Shown: in pieces, positions 18,542 to 27,854 of the stretch
How positions within the stretch are numbered: the first letter of the stretch is position 1
How the letters are laid out: every line of letters begins with the position of its first letter
Assembly (NCBI RefSeq): GCF_002688565.1
Contig: NZ_CP024011.1
Coordinates: 62,001 to 126,000 of the forward strand
Reading direction: 5' to 3'
Length of the DNA: 64,000 nucleotides
Origin: Acinetobacter sp. LoGeW2-3
GTDB lineage: Bacteria > Pseudomonadota > Gammaproteobacteria > Pseudomonadales > Moraxellaceae
The notes under the pieces: model-generated
Told to the model about the DNA's origin: nothing
Seen by the model: the letters and a program-made list of their open reading frames with translations, nothing else
Database searches by the model: none
Position numbers and translations under genes: made by a program

Positions 18542-19423
18542 TTATTTAAACGCATCTTCCAGTGCCCAGAGCACCTTGGATTTGGTTTTAAAGAATCGGC
18601 TAAACAGGCTGGAGAGCGATCCAACAATGGTAATGTGACCCAGCTTCGGAATGCTAATCACATGGCTGTGATTGCCATGCTGTTTCAATACTCGATCCAG
18701 ATCATGGCTATTGAAATGCCCAACGATATCGTCCTTTTCAGCAATAAACAGATAATGTTTTAAAGGCTGAGGCTGGACAAAGTACAACGGCATCACCTGT
18801 TGATAAGGCACAGTTTGATCAAAAGCATCAGCACAGATCGGATCATCCTTATAGTCAAAATGATAGGGTCCTGCCAGACCGATAATGGCGCGGATATTGG
18901 CCAGTCGTTCTGCTTTATGCTGTTGTGGATAGTACACCGCTGACATGACGTTAAACGCACCCGCAGAATGTCCCATCAAAACAATATTTTTTGAAGATAT
19001 CTGCAGTTTTGCTGCTGCCATTTGCAGATGATCTAAAAGCAGATGTAAGTCATTCACCGACTGCGGAAAGATATGTTCTGGCGCCAGATGGTAGTTTGGA
19101 ACCACCACATCATAGCCTTCGCGAGCAAACGCTTCACCAATAAACTGATATTCTTTCTTGTCACCATGCAGCCAAGCACCACCATGCACAAACATAATCA
19201 ATGGACGATGCGGCAAAGGCAGAGCACTACGGTATAGGTCAAAACGCTGCCGGGCTTTTAAGCCATAAGCCAGATGGTATTCGGAGGTATACCCCACTTT
19301 TGGGGTGAAACGATTTAGCGCATAGCTGCCGAGATCATATAAACGAAAATCTTTATAGATTTGTCTTGCAACGTTTAGATGACTCGACAGCCTGGCTTTG
19401 AATGAATGCACCTTATTGGGCAT
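18542..19423 (-). CDS. alpha/beta-hydrolase, HSL-like esterase/lipase
   Basis: A serine esterase of about 293 residues. HGGAWLHGD supplies the HGG oxyanion-hole motif of hormone-sensitive-lipase/carboxylesterase families, and GHSAGAF the nucleophile elbow. A late EKDDIVGHF Asp and the LGHITI His complete the probable triad. I prefer the ATG at 19423 (MPNKVHS), which overlaps the 3' end of the dolP gene by only 11 bases; the open frame runs further to 19498, but that would overlap by 86 bases. No signal peptide is evident. Translational coupling to dolP is likely; substrate unknown. Confidence 0.8.
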   Translation of the reverse strand: MPNKVHSFKARLSSHLNVARQIYKDFRLYDLGSYALNRFTPKVGYTSEYHLAYGLKARQRFDLYRSALPLPHRPLIMFVHGGAWLHGDKKEYQFIGEAFAREGYDVVVPNYHLAPEHIFPQSVNDLHLLLDHLQMAAAKLQISSKNIVLMGHSAGAFNVMSAVYYPQQHKAERLANIRAIIGLAGPYHFDYKDDPICADAFDQTVPYQQVMPLYFVQPQPLKHYLFIAEKDDIVGHFNSHDLDRVLKQHGNHSHVISIPKLGHITIVGSLSSLFSRFFKTKSKVLWALEDAFK

Positions 19424-20096
19424 AGGTTGGTTCAACTGTATCAGGATCAATCGCAACTGGAGTTTGCACCAAAGCACTGGATGAACTCGCAGCTGCATAG
19501 TTTTGACTCGTTGAATTGCTTAACGATTCAACATTATCAATCAAGGTCACAATCTTGGTGACATTACCGACCTGGGCTAGCACCTGATTGAGGTCTGCAA
19601 TTTCAGCGCTGTTTAGACGTCCCATCACATATAACACACCATCTTCGGTATGCACATGCACCTTGCTGTCTGCAACTACAGGCGCCTTCATGATCAGGCC
19701 ACGGGTATTTGCCGTCGCTGCAGTATCTTGCATGATGGTGCCATAACTGATCTGATTACCGATAGTAATAAAGTTATGCACGGCTTTCACATCGCTCATG
19801 GCTTTAACATTGTCTTCAGCCAACTGCTTCAGATGTGCATCCGGCACCTGACCTGTCAGCAGCACATGACCATGGAAACTTTCAATATTGACTCGTGATT
19901 GTTTGAATCGTGAATCGAGTTTATAAAGATTAATTTTTGCGGTACGAACAATCGAAGAATCGATAAAAACCTGTCCAAGGGTACGAGCCCCTGGCTCCGT
20001 ACCGACAGGAGCCGTGCCTGTACCACCTGAAATGAAGCTGGCACAGCCAGATAAACTTGCGACACATAACATTGTTATTGCAATACGCTTAACCAC
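19413..20096 (-). CDS. dolP: BON-domain outer-membrane lipoprotein DolP
   Basis: A 227-residue lipoprotein with lipobox LSGC near residue 18 and two BON domains (about 45-115, with IESFHGHVLLTGQVPDA, and 120-190, with VHTEDGVLYVMGRLNSAE). DolP (formerly YraP) supports outer-membrane integrity and BAM function in E. coli. In E. coli the order is rsmI, then lpoA-yraN-diaA-dolP divergent; here the same set is present without diaA. A Ser/Ala/Thr-rich tail extends beyond the second BON domain and is absent from the E. coli protein. Confidence 0.88.
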   Translation of the reverse strand: MVKRIAITMLCVASLSGCASFISGGTGTAPVGTEPGARTLGQVFIDSSIVRTAKINLYKLDSRFKQSRVNIESFHGHVLLTGQVPDAHLKQLAEDNVKAMSDVKAVHNFITIGNQISYGTIMQDTAATANTRGLIMKAPVVADSKVHVHTEDGVLYVMGRLNSAEIADLNQVLAQVGNVTKIVTLIDNVESLSNSTSQNYAAASSSSALVQTPVAIDPDTVEPTYAQ

Positions 20097-20232
20097 TCAG
20101 CAAGACTCCTTATTTTAATGCGTCTTTGTTCAATCTAATAAATTCTGTCGCGCAATTTTGATCAACTTTTATTATCCTTGAACATTACCATAATCTCTGT
20201 ACAGAAAACCGTACAAAGAAAGCCTGTGTTGT

Positions 20233-20652
20233 TCAAAGATTAATAAACTCTTGATCAAAAGTAAAAGCATTTTCAATCCATTGCGAATCATAAGGGTAAT
20301 TGCAAAAGTCATGCTGTATGGTTTTTGAAAAATGTTGATTGAAATCAAAACAAATCACATCAAAACGACAGAAAAAATGCTGAAATTCTTCATGATTTTG
20401 CAGGAAATATAGGGCGGTTTTCATCATTTTTCGCTGCTTGTTAAGGGAAATAGACTCCAGTGCATTGGCATAATCTGTACTTGCCCGTGCTTTTACCTCG
20501 ACAAAAACCAGCTCCTGATCGCGTTGCACGATCAGATCAATTTCACCATAACGGCTATGGTAATTGGCTTGGACCAGTTGAAAACCATGACGCTGCACCA
20601 CAGCAAGCGCCTGCTGTTCTGCCCATTTTCCCAGTTGCTGACTAATACGCAT
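20233..20652 (-). CDS. yraN: YraN/UPF0102 family nuclease-like protein
   Basis: A 139-residue protein of the UPF0102 family. The restriction-endonuclease-like core is visible: an N-terminal GKWAEQQALAVVQRHGFQLV, then GEIDLIVQRDQELVFVEVKA, giving the D-ExK pattern of PD-(D/E)XK folds. Family members are suspected DNA-processing proteins, but no accepted reaction exists. The gene follows lpoA by 5 bases, so they share a transcript. Confidence 0.88.
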   Translation of the reverse strand: MRISQQLGKWAEQQALAVVQRHGFQLVQANYHSRYGEIDLIVQRDQELVFVEVKARASTDYANALESISLNKQRKMMKTALYFLQNHEEFQHFFCRFDVICFDFNQHFSKTIQHDFCNYPYDSQWIENAFTFDQEFINL

Positions 20653-20657
20653 GACCG

Positions 20658-21617
20658 TTAAATCAGCTTGACGCCCTTAGTGGTATATTCAAAACAGGCG
20701 GGCATACGCTGCAAACCTTGCGCATTGACCTGAATGTGTCCAGTACGCCCCTGAAATTCTAATTGTTCAGCTTTCTGATTATTTAAATACAACTGACTGA
20801 TCTGCCATGCATCACCACCAAAGGCAATTAGCCGCTGGTAGGACATCTGCACTGGTGCCTGTTGGTAAGTATTTAATACGTCAGGCCAGGCATGGGTATA
20901 CAGGGCTGGCACATCACAGAATTTAATGCCTTTAGGCAAGGTCACATGCTGATCAATCGCATTAGATACGGTATAGAGCCGTTTCTTCGGCAAATTTTGC
21001 ATCCCCGCCAGCCATTCTGCATTGCCCATCAGTAATAAGCCCTGCTTTGAGGATAATGATTTCGGTGCATTGTCGATAATCTCTACGTGTAGATCCGCGA
21101 CACTGAGTAAAGACATCAACATCAATTCGTGTTCGGTTTCACTCCCCGGCTGACGCAAAACTTGCAAATGCTGAATTCGGTCCTTAGCCAATACATTTTG
21201 CAGAGCTACAGCATCTTCGCGTTTTGACAGGCTAAACTGCCAGACTTGCGGTGAACTGCTAATGATGTCATTCAGGCTCAGGGTTTTCACTTTCGGTTTG
21301 GCCTGTACCAGTGCTTCAATATCCTGGCGGGCCAGTGGTCCGACGATGAGTTGGGTCTTTTTATTGACATGCTGTTTCAACAATTGCGACATTTTCTTCT
21401 GATCAGAATTCACCCATTTAATTGGCACTTTTTGCCCTGAAGCTTGATAGGCACTCATGAATCCCTGTTTGATATTCGATGCAGCTCGCGCCAGAGGACC
21501 AGATTCGGGTAGAATGACCAGAATTTCTGCTTGAACGCTGCTGATGCAGCCCAGTAAGCTCAAACCCAATATTTTTTTAATTATCTTCCGTTTTTTATAA
21601 TTCTGTTTATTCCACAT
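20658..21617 (-). CDS. lpoA: penicillin-binding protein activator, LppC/LpoA family
   Basis: A 319-residue envelope protein related to the C-terminal periplasmic-binding-like domain of LpoA, which activates PBP1A at the outer membrane. The fold signature is ILVILPESGPLARAASNIKQG, followed by TQLIVGPLARQDIEAL. E. coli LpoA is about twice as long and has an N-terminal TPR domain that is missing here. The signal is ambiguous: LLGC could be a lipobox, but VQA-E could be a signal-peptidase I site. The start codon is only 10 bases from that of the divergent rsmI. Synteny with yraN and dolP supports the call. Confidence 0.75.
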   Translation of the reverse strand: MWNKQNYKKRKIIKKILGLSLLGCISSVQAEILVILPESGPLARAASNIKQGFMSAYQASGQKVPIKWVNSDQKKMSQLLKQHVNKKTQLIVGPLARQDIEALVQAKPKVKTLSLNDIISSSPQVWQFSLSKREDAVALQNVLAKDRIQHLQVLRQPGSETEHELMLMSLLSVADLHVEIIDNAPKSLSSKQGLLLMGNAEWLAGMQNLPKKRLYTVSNAIDQHVTLPKGIKFCDVPALYTHAWPDVLNTYQQAPVQMSYQRLIAFGGDAWQISQLYLNNQKAEQLEFQGRTGHIQVNAQGLQRMPACFEYTTKGVKLI

Positions 21618-21627
21618 GGAGAAACCT

Positions 21628-22470
21628 ATGAGTGCTCAGTTATTTGTTGTTGCGACTCCAATCGGGCACTTAGATGATATTAGTTATCGTGCAATTGAGG
21701 TGTTGAAGTCGGTGAGTCTTATTGCTGCTGAGGATACACGAACTTCTATGCAATTGCTCAAGCATTTTAATATTTCCACCCCACTGACCGCCTGCCACGA
21801 CCATAATGAAAGCAACAAGATAGACCAACTTATTCAACGTTTATTAAATGGTGAAAACATGGCGCTGATCAGTGACGCGGGTACACCATTGATTAGTGAT
21901 CCAGGCTTTAAATTTGTGCGTGCTGCGCAGGAACACAATATTCGTGTGATTCCTGTACCGGGTGCATGTGCTGCGATTGCGGCACTCAGTGCCGTGGGTT
22001 TACCGAGTGACCGTTTCAGCTTTGAAGGTTTCCTGCCATCGAAACAAAGTCAGCGTCTGCTGAATCTGGAAAAACTCAAAGACGAAACCCAGACTATGAT
22101 TTTCTATGAAGCGCCGCACCGTATTCTGGAGTCTGTCAAGGATATGGCGAATGTATTTGGTGCTGATCGCCCAGTTGGTTTCGCCCGTGAGATTACCAAA
22201 ACGTTTGAAACCATCCGCAAGATGACACTGGGTGAATTGATTGATTTTATAGCCAATGATTCAAACCAGCAAAAAGGTGAAATCGTACTGGTCATTGGTG
22301 GCGCTACTATCGAAAAAGATATGGATCAGGAAAAACTGGATAAGCTATTACTTCGTTTATTACAGGACTTGTCTGTGAAGGCAGCTTCTCAGCTGGCAGC
22401 TGACCTGACTGGTATCAAAAAGAAAGTGGCTTACCAACGTGCACTAGAGTTGACGGGTGCCAATGACTAA
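21628..22470 (+). CDS. rsmI: 16S rRNA (cytidine1402-2'-O)-methyltransferase
   Basis: RsmI, 280 residues, uses S-adenosylmethionine to methylate the 2'-OH of C1402 in the ribosomal decoding centre. Seen: the N-terminal LFVVATPIGHLDDISYRA, LIAAEDTRTSMQLLKHF, ISDAGTPLISDPGF and RVIPVPGACAAIAALSAVGL motifs of the tetrapyrrole-methylase fold, and the C-terminal helical domain. I choose the ATG at 21628 because GGAG lies at 21618-21621; an in-frame ATG at 21616 has no such site and overlaps the divergent lpoA start codon. Terminator at 22501-22529. Confidence 0.95.
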   Translation: MSAQLFVVATPIGHLDDISYRAIEVLKSVSLIAAEDTRTSMQLLKHFNISTPLTACHDHNESNKIDQLIQRLLNGENMALISDAGTPLISDPGFKFVRAAQEHNIRVIPVPGACAAIAALSAVGLPSDRFSFEGFLPSKQSQRLLNLEKLKDETQTMIFYEAPHRILESVKDMANVFGADRPVGFAREITKTFETIRKMTLGELIDFIANDSNQQKGEIVLVIGGATIEKDMDQEKLDKLLLRLLQDLSVKAASQLAADLTGIKKKVAYQRALELTGAND

Positions 22471-22500
22471 ATAGATTTATCGAAAGATGGGCATAAAAAA

Positions 22501-22529
22501 ACACCACAGGAAGCTGTGGTGTTTTTTTA
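22501..22529. terminator. terminator after rsmI, shared by convergent small gene
   Basis: The stem ACACCACAG/CTGTGGTGT with a GAAG tetraloop is flanked by an A run and a T run, so it can function in both directions. Confidence 0.88.
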
Positions 22530-22548
22530 TATTCAGGAGATCGATGAC

Positions 22549-22797
22549 TTATTCGCGTACTGAGTCGTCTGCCGGTACTTCAGTAATTCGACCACCACGA
22601 GCCAAGAACGCAGCCACTTCATCTTCAAGTGCCTGACGTTTTTTTAGTTTCGCTGTCACAGTCAGTGTTTCCGCTTCTAGAACATCTGTATCGCTAACAA
22701 CTTCTTCACCTTCGGCAGCGCCTTTCTCTGCTGCTTTCGCTTCATCATCATCAACTACAGCATCTTCTGCTTCATCATATTCATTCATATCTGTCAT
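22549..22797 (-). CDS. small acidic SutA-like RNA polymerase-associated regulator
   Basis: An 82-residue protein with a strongly acidic disordered N-terminal half (runs of D/E) and a conserved C-terminal helix-turn pattern KKRQALEDEVAAFLARGGRI. That pattern closely resembles SutA of Pseudomonas, a small protein that binds RNA polymerase and favours transcription in slow growth. I recall the SutA motif from memory and have not aligned it. The ATG at 22797 sits 6-7 bases after GGGGGAG; upstream in-frame starts (22803, GTG 22812) would overlap that site. It is monocistronic, between rsmI and the ubiquinone hydroxylases. Confidence 0.6.
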   Translation of the reverse strand: MTDMNEYDEAEDAVVDDDEAKAAEKGAAEGEEVVSDTDVLEAETLTVTAKLKKRQALEDEVAAFLARGGRITEVPADDSVRE

Positions 22798-22971
22798 TTT
22801 CATCTCCCCCACAAATGACCATCACATGTGCATTTAAACTAGGTTGTAAATTACCTGAAATTTAGCAATCTCTTTATGTTTCGCCTAGTACCAAATATCA
22901 AAAAATCGTATCTTTTTTAAACAAATTCGTTTCTTTTTACGAATACCTGTTTAAAAAATAACAATTCTGGG

Positions 22972-24213
22972 TCATACGGCGTAGCGGGTATTTTTGAGCA
23001 GGCTTAGACCATTGGCCTGCGCCATAAAGACATCTTTCAATATAGGTAGCTGTTCAACCTGTTTTAAGCCAAAATTGCGCGCCCAAACCACCGGGAAAAG
23101 CTGGGTGGTTTCCATCCAGCCAATCGCAGACATGCTATGCATCATGGCATCGTTTTGACCTTTACGCAGATGTTCATAACGCTGCAAGGTTTGCTCATGT
23201 GCCCAGACACCGCGGACTTTATCATGTAGTAATACATCACACAGTACTGCCGCATCCAGACAACCAATATTCACACCTTGTCCAGCCAGTGGATGAATCA
23301 CATGGGCAGCATCACCGATCAATGCTAAACCATCCTGCACATATTGCTGAGCTGCACGTGCCTTGAGGGGGAAAGTTGCACGCGGGGTCGCTTCCAGCAC
23401 TTCACCGAGCATGTGATGACTTTCTCGGGTAAGTAATTGGGTAAATTCCTGATCTGAGAGCGCTGCGTACTCTTCAGCATAATCATCCGGTAAGGTCCAG
23501 ACGATGGATTGCCAGTGGCCTTGTTCTTCAGACTTCAGACTTGCCATTGGTAAATAAGCCAATGGACCAGTTTCCAAGAATATCTGACGAGCGACATGCT
23601 GATGTGGTTGTGCTGTTTTAATCGCACAGCTAATGCCTGCCTGCTTATAGTCCAGCACATCGATATCGATAAAAGCCTGCTCACGAACAAAGGAATTCGC
23701 ACCATCTGCACCAATCAATAGTTTGGTTTTGAGTTGAATACCATCTGCCAAATGTACAATCCAAATACCGACGCCACGTTCGACGCGGCTAACTTTGACC
23801 TGAGTACGATAATCTTTTAGCTCTTGCAGCATTTTCTGCTGGATTGCCAAATTCAAAATGCTTGGCTCGACCATAGAACCAAGTGCCTGCTCAACTTTCG
23901 GTGTTTTCTCAGATGGCTGACCAAAATTGATTTCACCATAGCCATTTTTATTCCAGACCTGCATGCCGGTATAGGGCTGCTGACGTGCTAGTTTTTCCCA
24001 GACACCTACGGTTTTCAGCAAATGAATCGTTGCCTGACTCAGTGCCAATACACGTGGATTGGCAATACTTAAGGTCTTTTCAGCATCTAGAATTGGAGCA
24101 GCATCCAATACGGTTGCCTGAACACCGCCTTGTGCTAACAATAATGCTGTTAAACCGCCAACTAAACCACCACCGACAATGACCGCATCTAATACCTGAG
24201 TTTGTTCTGTCAT
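22972..24213 (-). CDS. FAD-dependent ubiquinone-biosynthesis hydroxylase, UbiI/UbiF type
   Basis: A 413-residue aromatic hydroxylase of the UbiH/UbiI/UbiF/VisC family. The N-terminal FAD-binding VIVGGGLVGGLTALLLA, the mid DG motif LLIGADGANSFVREQ and the C-terminal LALIGDAAHVIHPLAGQG are intact. It adds a hydroxyl group to the polyprenyl-phenol ring during ubiquinone synthesis, probably at C5 or C6. By operon position after ubiH it corresponds to E. coli ubiI (visC), but sequence alone does not let me separate UbiI from UbiF. It overlaps ubiH by four bases (ATGA), so the pair is coupled. Confidence 0.85.
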   Translation of the reverse strand: MTEQTQVLDAVIVGGGLVGGLTALLLAQGGVQATVLDAAPILDAEKTLSIANPRVLALSQATIHLLKTVGVWEKLARQQPYTGMQVWNKNGYGEINFGQPSEKTPKVEQALGSMVEPSILNLAIQQKMLQELKDYRTQVKVSRVERGVGIWIVHLADGIQLKTKLLIGADGANSFVREQAFIDIDVLDYKQAGISCAIKTAQPHQHVARQIFLETGPLAYLPMASLKSEEQGHWQSIVWTLPDDYAEEYAALSDQEFTQLLTRESHHMLGEVLEATPRATFPLKARAAQQYVQDGLALIGDAAHVIHPLAGQGVNIGCLDAAVLCDVLLHDKVRGVWAHEQTLQRYEHLRKGQNDAMMHSMSAIGWMETTQLFPVVWARNFGLKQVEQLPILKDVFMAQANGLSLLKNTRYAV

Positions 24214-25418
24214 GCTTTAAGCCCCATTGCATAGTTGGCAACCAATGGCTTGATGCCTGGAATATTTTCGAACGCTACCAGTCCAGTATTACGGATCAGT
24301 TTCAGGAATGGATTCTGGTTACTAAAGCCACGTACCACCGAATCACAGAATTTAATTACACGCTGCTGATCTTTCAGGCGTGATTTTTCATAATCCTGCA
24401 GCATTTGTGCATCGCCCAGATCGGCACCCTGCTCCAGCTGTTCTGTCAGATAACGATTCAGTACATAAGCATCGCGCATACACAGGTTAAAACCTTGACC
24501 TGCAACTGGGTGAATCGTGTGAGCAGCATTACCCATAAGGACTACACGACCCACTGCCTGTTTCTCTGCCAAGACTTGTGACAAAGGGAAACTGAAACGC
24601 TTACCAGTTTTCTGGAATTTTCCAGCACGGTCACCATAGGTTTGCTGCAATGCATCCAGGAAATGCTGATCATTTTCCTCACCGAGCCATTCATGTTCAG
24701 TCCCTTTAGGTACTGGCCACACCACAGAACGGCGATATTCACCTGGAAGTGGCAATAACGCTAATGGACCCAGTGGACTAAAGCGCTCAAAACCAACATG
24801 GTTATGCGGTTTAGAGGTTTGTACTGTAGTCACAATTGCAACCTGATCATAGTCATGTACTGATGCACCAATACCGAGGGCTTTACGACAGAATGAATCA
24901 CGGCCATCGGCAGCAATCACAAGCTTGGATTGCAGTTTTAAAGTGGTTTCACCACGCTGTGCTTCGATATAAGCAAAGTCGACCTCTTGAGAGAGTGAAG
25001 TTACCTGTACCCCATCAATCAGTTCAATCAATGTTTCTTTTTTGACTTGAGTCAGCAATACACGCCCAAGCCAGGCATTTTCTATTACCTGACCAAAGCT
25101 TTCGACTTTTTCCTGTTCAGCGATTAGACGTGCCTTACCAAAGCTGCCCTGCTCGGTAATATTCACTTCCAGAATCGGCGTTGCATATTCCTGCAAGGCA
25201 TCCCATAAGCCTAGCTCCTGATAAATCTGTACGCTACGGCGTGACAAGGCGCTGTTACGGGCATCAAAACTGGAATGATAAGGGGCAAGATTGACGTCAT
25301 CATAATCTGGGTATTGAATTGCTTCTAACAGTTTGACCGCAATCCCGTTTTTCGCCAGCATCAGTGCGAGGCTTAAACCCACCATCCCACCACCGACAAT
25401 GATGACTTCTTGTTGCAT
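24210..25418 (-). CDS. ubiH: 2-octaprenyl-6-methoxyphenol hydroxylase UbiH
   Basis: A 402-residue FAD monooxygenase of ubiquinone biosynthesis (C1 hydroxylation). Motifs: VIIVGGGMVGLSLALMLAKNG at the start (FAD dinucleotide fold), SFDARNSALSRRSVQIY (UbiH-typical region), LVIAADGRDSFCRK and VVLMGNAAHTIHPVAGQG. I start at the ATG at 25418, preceded by AGGA; the frame is open to 25460 but those residues are not family-like. In E. coli ubiH follows ygfB-pepP directly. Here pepP and ygfB lie 6.5 kb upstream, separated by accessory genes. Confidence 0.88.
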   Translation of the reverse strand: MQQEVIIVGGGMVGLSLALMLAKNGIAVKLLEAIQYPDYDDVNLAPYHSSFDARNSALSRRSVQIYQELGLWDALQEYATPILEVNITEQGSFGKARLIAEQEKVESFGQVIENAWLGRVLLTQVKKETLIELIDGVQVTSLSQEVDFAYIEAQRGETTLKLQSKLVIAADGRDSFCRKALGIGASVHDYDQVAIVTTVQTSKPHNHVGFERFSPLGPLALLPLPGEYRRSVVWPVPKGTEHEWLGEENDQHFLDALQQTYGDRAGKFQKTGKRFSFPLSQVLAEKQAVGRVVLMGNAAHTIHPVAGQGFNLCMRDAYVLNRYLTEQLEQGADLGDAQMLQDYEKSRLKDQQRVIKFCDSVVRGFSNQNPFLKLIRNTGLVAFENIPGIKPLVANYAMGLKA

Positions 25419-25877
25419 GCTTTGATCCTTATCTGGGGTATCTATAAAGTGTAGATACATCTAATCATATTGGATTTAATCTTACCTTAAAGCTTTTAAT
25501 TTTTATAATGAATTAGTGGTTTAGCTGTAAGTGAGATTGATGTTTGAAAAAAATTAATTTTATAGATTACTAATTTTTGACATCAAAAATTGTTTCTATG
25601 AAACTTAAAAAGATTATTTAGCTAAATTATAAAAATCGAACGACTTAGACAAAATTTATTTTATATTTTGATCAACTAAAACAAAGCATAAGAATTTTTT
25701 TAGTATAAATTTAAAAATAGATAAACTTAGAATAAATACAACCAAAATTTAATGATATTTCATTTTAAAATTACAATATATTAGAAATTATAAAAAACGG
25801 TGTATAATCATTAGCAATGAAATAAAAACAACTAATAAAAATTATAATCTTCATTACTTTTGTAGGTACATACACTT
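25419..25877. other. 459-bp AT-rich gap upstream of the accessory patch
   Basis: No supported gene. Base composition shifts abruptly to AT-rich right after the ubiH start. The only site I can name is a candidate promoter, TTAGAA-N16-TATAAT at 25781-25808, for the gene at 25878. Confidence 0.6.
25781..25808 (+). promoter_or_regulatory. candidate promoter of the phosphoethanolamine transferase-like gene
   Basis: A consensus TATAAT (25803-25808) has a weak TTAGAA at 16 bp upstream. In such AT-rich DNA chance matches are common. Confidence 0.4.
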
Positions 25878-27380
25878 ATGGGTTTAAAAAAAATATTCTT
25901 AACAACATTTGCCATCCTAATACTTTATCTTGCATGTAAAATTATGATGATGGGGGTTGGTATACTTTCACCATGGAAACAAGCATTACTATTAATGATT
26001 TTAATCATTATATGTAGCTCTTCTAGAAAAGCTTTTTATTTTTTCATTATTCCATTAGTTTCTATTTATGCATTATATACTCCTGTTGGTCTAGTTTATG
26101 GGGAAATGACATATCAATATTTCGCCTCCATAGTTGCAACTGATTTAAGCGAGTCTTCTGAATTTTTAAAAAGCATTCCACTAAAAAATTATCTCTTAGC
26201 TTTAGTAATTGTACCTTGTGTAATAATTTATTATAAAATAATAAAAAATCAAAATATTCAATTATATAGAAACAAAACAGTTCTTATAATTTTTATTGTA
26301 ATTGCTATGCTAAAACAATCCCCATTTCAATTCTTTATGGATACTAGAGCCTCAATAAATGAAACAAGTCAAGAAATTGCTTTATTTAATGCCTTAAAAG
26401 ATAAGAACAGTTGGAATAAATCAAAACTAGTAGATTCTAACTATGATACTTATGTTCTTGTAATAGGCGAAAGTGCAAGAAAAGATTATTTAAATGCCTA
26501 TCATTACCCAATAGAAAATACTCCTTTTATGAGTAAGGCCAATGGCATTCTTGTTGATGGTTTAACTTCTCCTGGTAATAATACTATTGCTTCTTTAAGA
26601 TTGATGCTTACTCAACCTTATGATTATCAAACACCACAATATGATAGGAATTTTATAGATTTAGCTAATTCTGCTCAGATAGAAACATATTGGCTATCAA
26701 ATCAAGGCTATTTGGGAAAGTATGATACTCCGGTAACAGCTATCGCACAAAAAAGTAAAAATAAATTTTTCCTTAGGACTGGTGATTCTTTATATAACGT
26801 AACAAATACCAATGATTATTTACTTTTACCTACCTTTAAAAAAGCTATTAAAAATAAAAATAAAAAGTTAATAGTTTTACATATTTATGGATCACATCCG
26901 AATCCATGTGATAGAGTTCAAGAATATCCAAAAATGTTTAAAAATATTGATCATAAGTATGAAGAAATTAACTGCTATATATCATCTATACAAAAAACAG
27001 ATACTTTCTTAAAGGATGTGTACAATATTTTAAAAAATGAAGAAAAAGTAAGCAAATCAAAATTTTCAATGTTGTATTTTTCAGATCATGGATTATCAAC
27101 AATAGTTAATAACAAAGTTATAAGTCTCAATGAAGGAATTAAAAAACCTTCATATCAAATTCCTTTATTTATGATTAATTCTGATTCATCTACTAGAAAA
27201 GAGTGTAAATCTTTTAAATCAGGACTAAATTTCACAAATGGTATTGCTAATTGGATAGGGATATCAAATCCTAAAGTCCCATCGTATTCTTTATTTGATT
27301 GTAAAGACGATATCAATCAGGATGAACATAAGATCTTTGTAGAAAATACTGAGGATGATCCAGCTATTATTATTTCTTAA
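25878..27380 (+). CDS. phosphoethanolamine transferase-like sulfatase-fold membrane enzyme
   Basis: A 500-residue inner-membrane protein: about five hydrophobic helices in residues 1-165, then a periplasmic alkaline-phosphatase/sulfatase-type domain. Motifs: VLVIGESARKDYLNAYHYP with NTPF (metal site and fold start), SPGNNTIASLRLML with the probable Thr nucleophile near residue 235, HIYGSHPNPCDR, and MLYFSDHGLS near the end. These define the EptA/EptB/CptA/OpgE superfamily, which moves phosphoethanolamine onto lipid A, LPS core or glucans. The acceptor cannot be told from sequence; it is not an obvious EptA. Codon use is much more AT-rich than in neighbouring core genes, suggesting transfer. 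Confidence 0.75.
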   Translation: MGLKKIFLTTFAILILYLACKIMMMGVGILSPWKQALLLMILIIICSSSRKAFYFFIIPLVSIYALYTPVGLVYGEMTYQYFASIVATDLSESSEFLKSIPLKNYLLALVIVPCVIIYYKIIKNQNIQLYRNKTVLIIFIVIAMLKQSPFQFFMDTRASINETSQEIALFNALKDKNSWNKSKLVDSNYDTYVLVIGESARKDYLNAYHYPIENTPFMSKANGILVDGLTSPGNNTIASLRLMLTQPYDYQTPQYDRNFIDLANSAQIETYWLSNQGYLGKYDTPVTAIAQKSKNKFFLRTGDSLYNVTNTNDYLLLPTFKKAIKNKNKKLIVLHIYGSHPNPCDRVQEYPKMFKNIDHKYEEINCYISSIQKTDTFLKDVYNILKNEEKVSKSKFSMLYFSDHGLSTIVNNKVISLNEGIKKPSYQIPLFMINSDSSTRKECKSFKSGLNFTNGIANWIGISNPKVPSYSLFDCKDDINQDEHKIFVENTEDDPAIIIS

Positions 27381-27854
27381 TTTCACCACTCACATAGATT
27401 AAGAAAATATTAAAAACGGAGTAAAACTCCATTTTTAATATATTTATAAAAAATTATATTTTAAATTACGATATTTTATAAATTTATTTAGATTATTTAA
27501 ATAACAACCATTCCACTTTCAACCTTATCTTAATAATAATTATATAAAGAAAATATTAAAAAATATCAGACTTTAGACTTAACTCATGATATTTTATTCA
27601 ACTTTATATTTCTTAATATTAAAAATTATTTATAAAGTGTGAAATATTTATAAAATATTAATATGAATTATTCAATCCCAGCAATACAAGTAATTGAAAT
27701 ACATAAAATAATTAAATATTTAGCACAAAATTACCCCCGATATCTTTAAGATAAAATATTAATAATATTCATGATATTTAATTGAGTTAATTTTTAAAAA
27801 AACATTTATTATGATACCTTATAAATAAAATACTCAAAGAAAATAATAACTACT
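27381..27854. other. 474-bp AT-rich gap between the two envelope-modification genes
   Basis: No supported gene. A hairpin at 27412-27435 (AAAAACGGAG/CTCCATTTTT, one mismatch) probably terminates the upstream gene; the remainder is AT-rich with no motif I can assign. Confidence 0.6.
27412..27435 (+). terminator. probable terminator after the transferase gene
   Basis: The stem AAAAACGGAG/CTCCATTTTT has one C-A mismatch, a 4-5 base loop and a terminal T run. Confidence 0.55.

Noticed and set aside
25878..27380. Possible polymyxin-resistance determinant
   Set aside because: The family match is to the broad phosphoethanolamine transferase superfamily; nothing visible shows lipid A as acceptor, so no resistance claim is supported.
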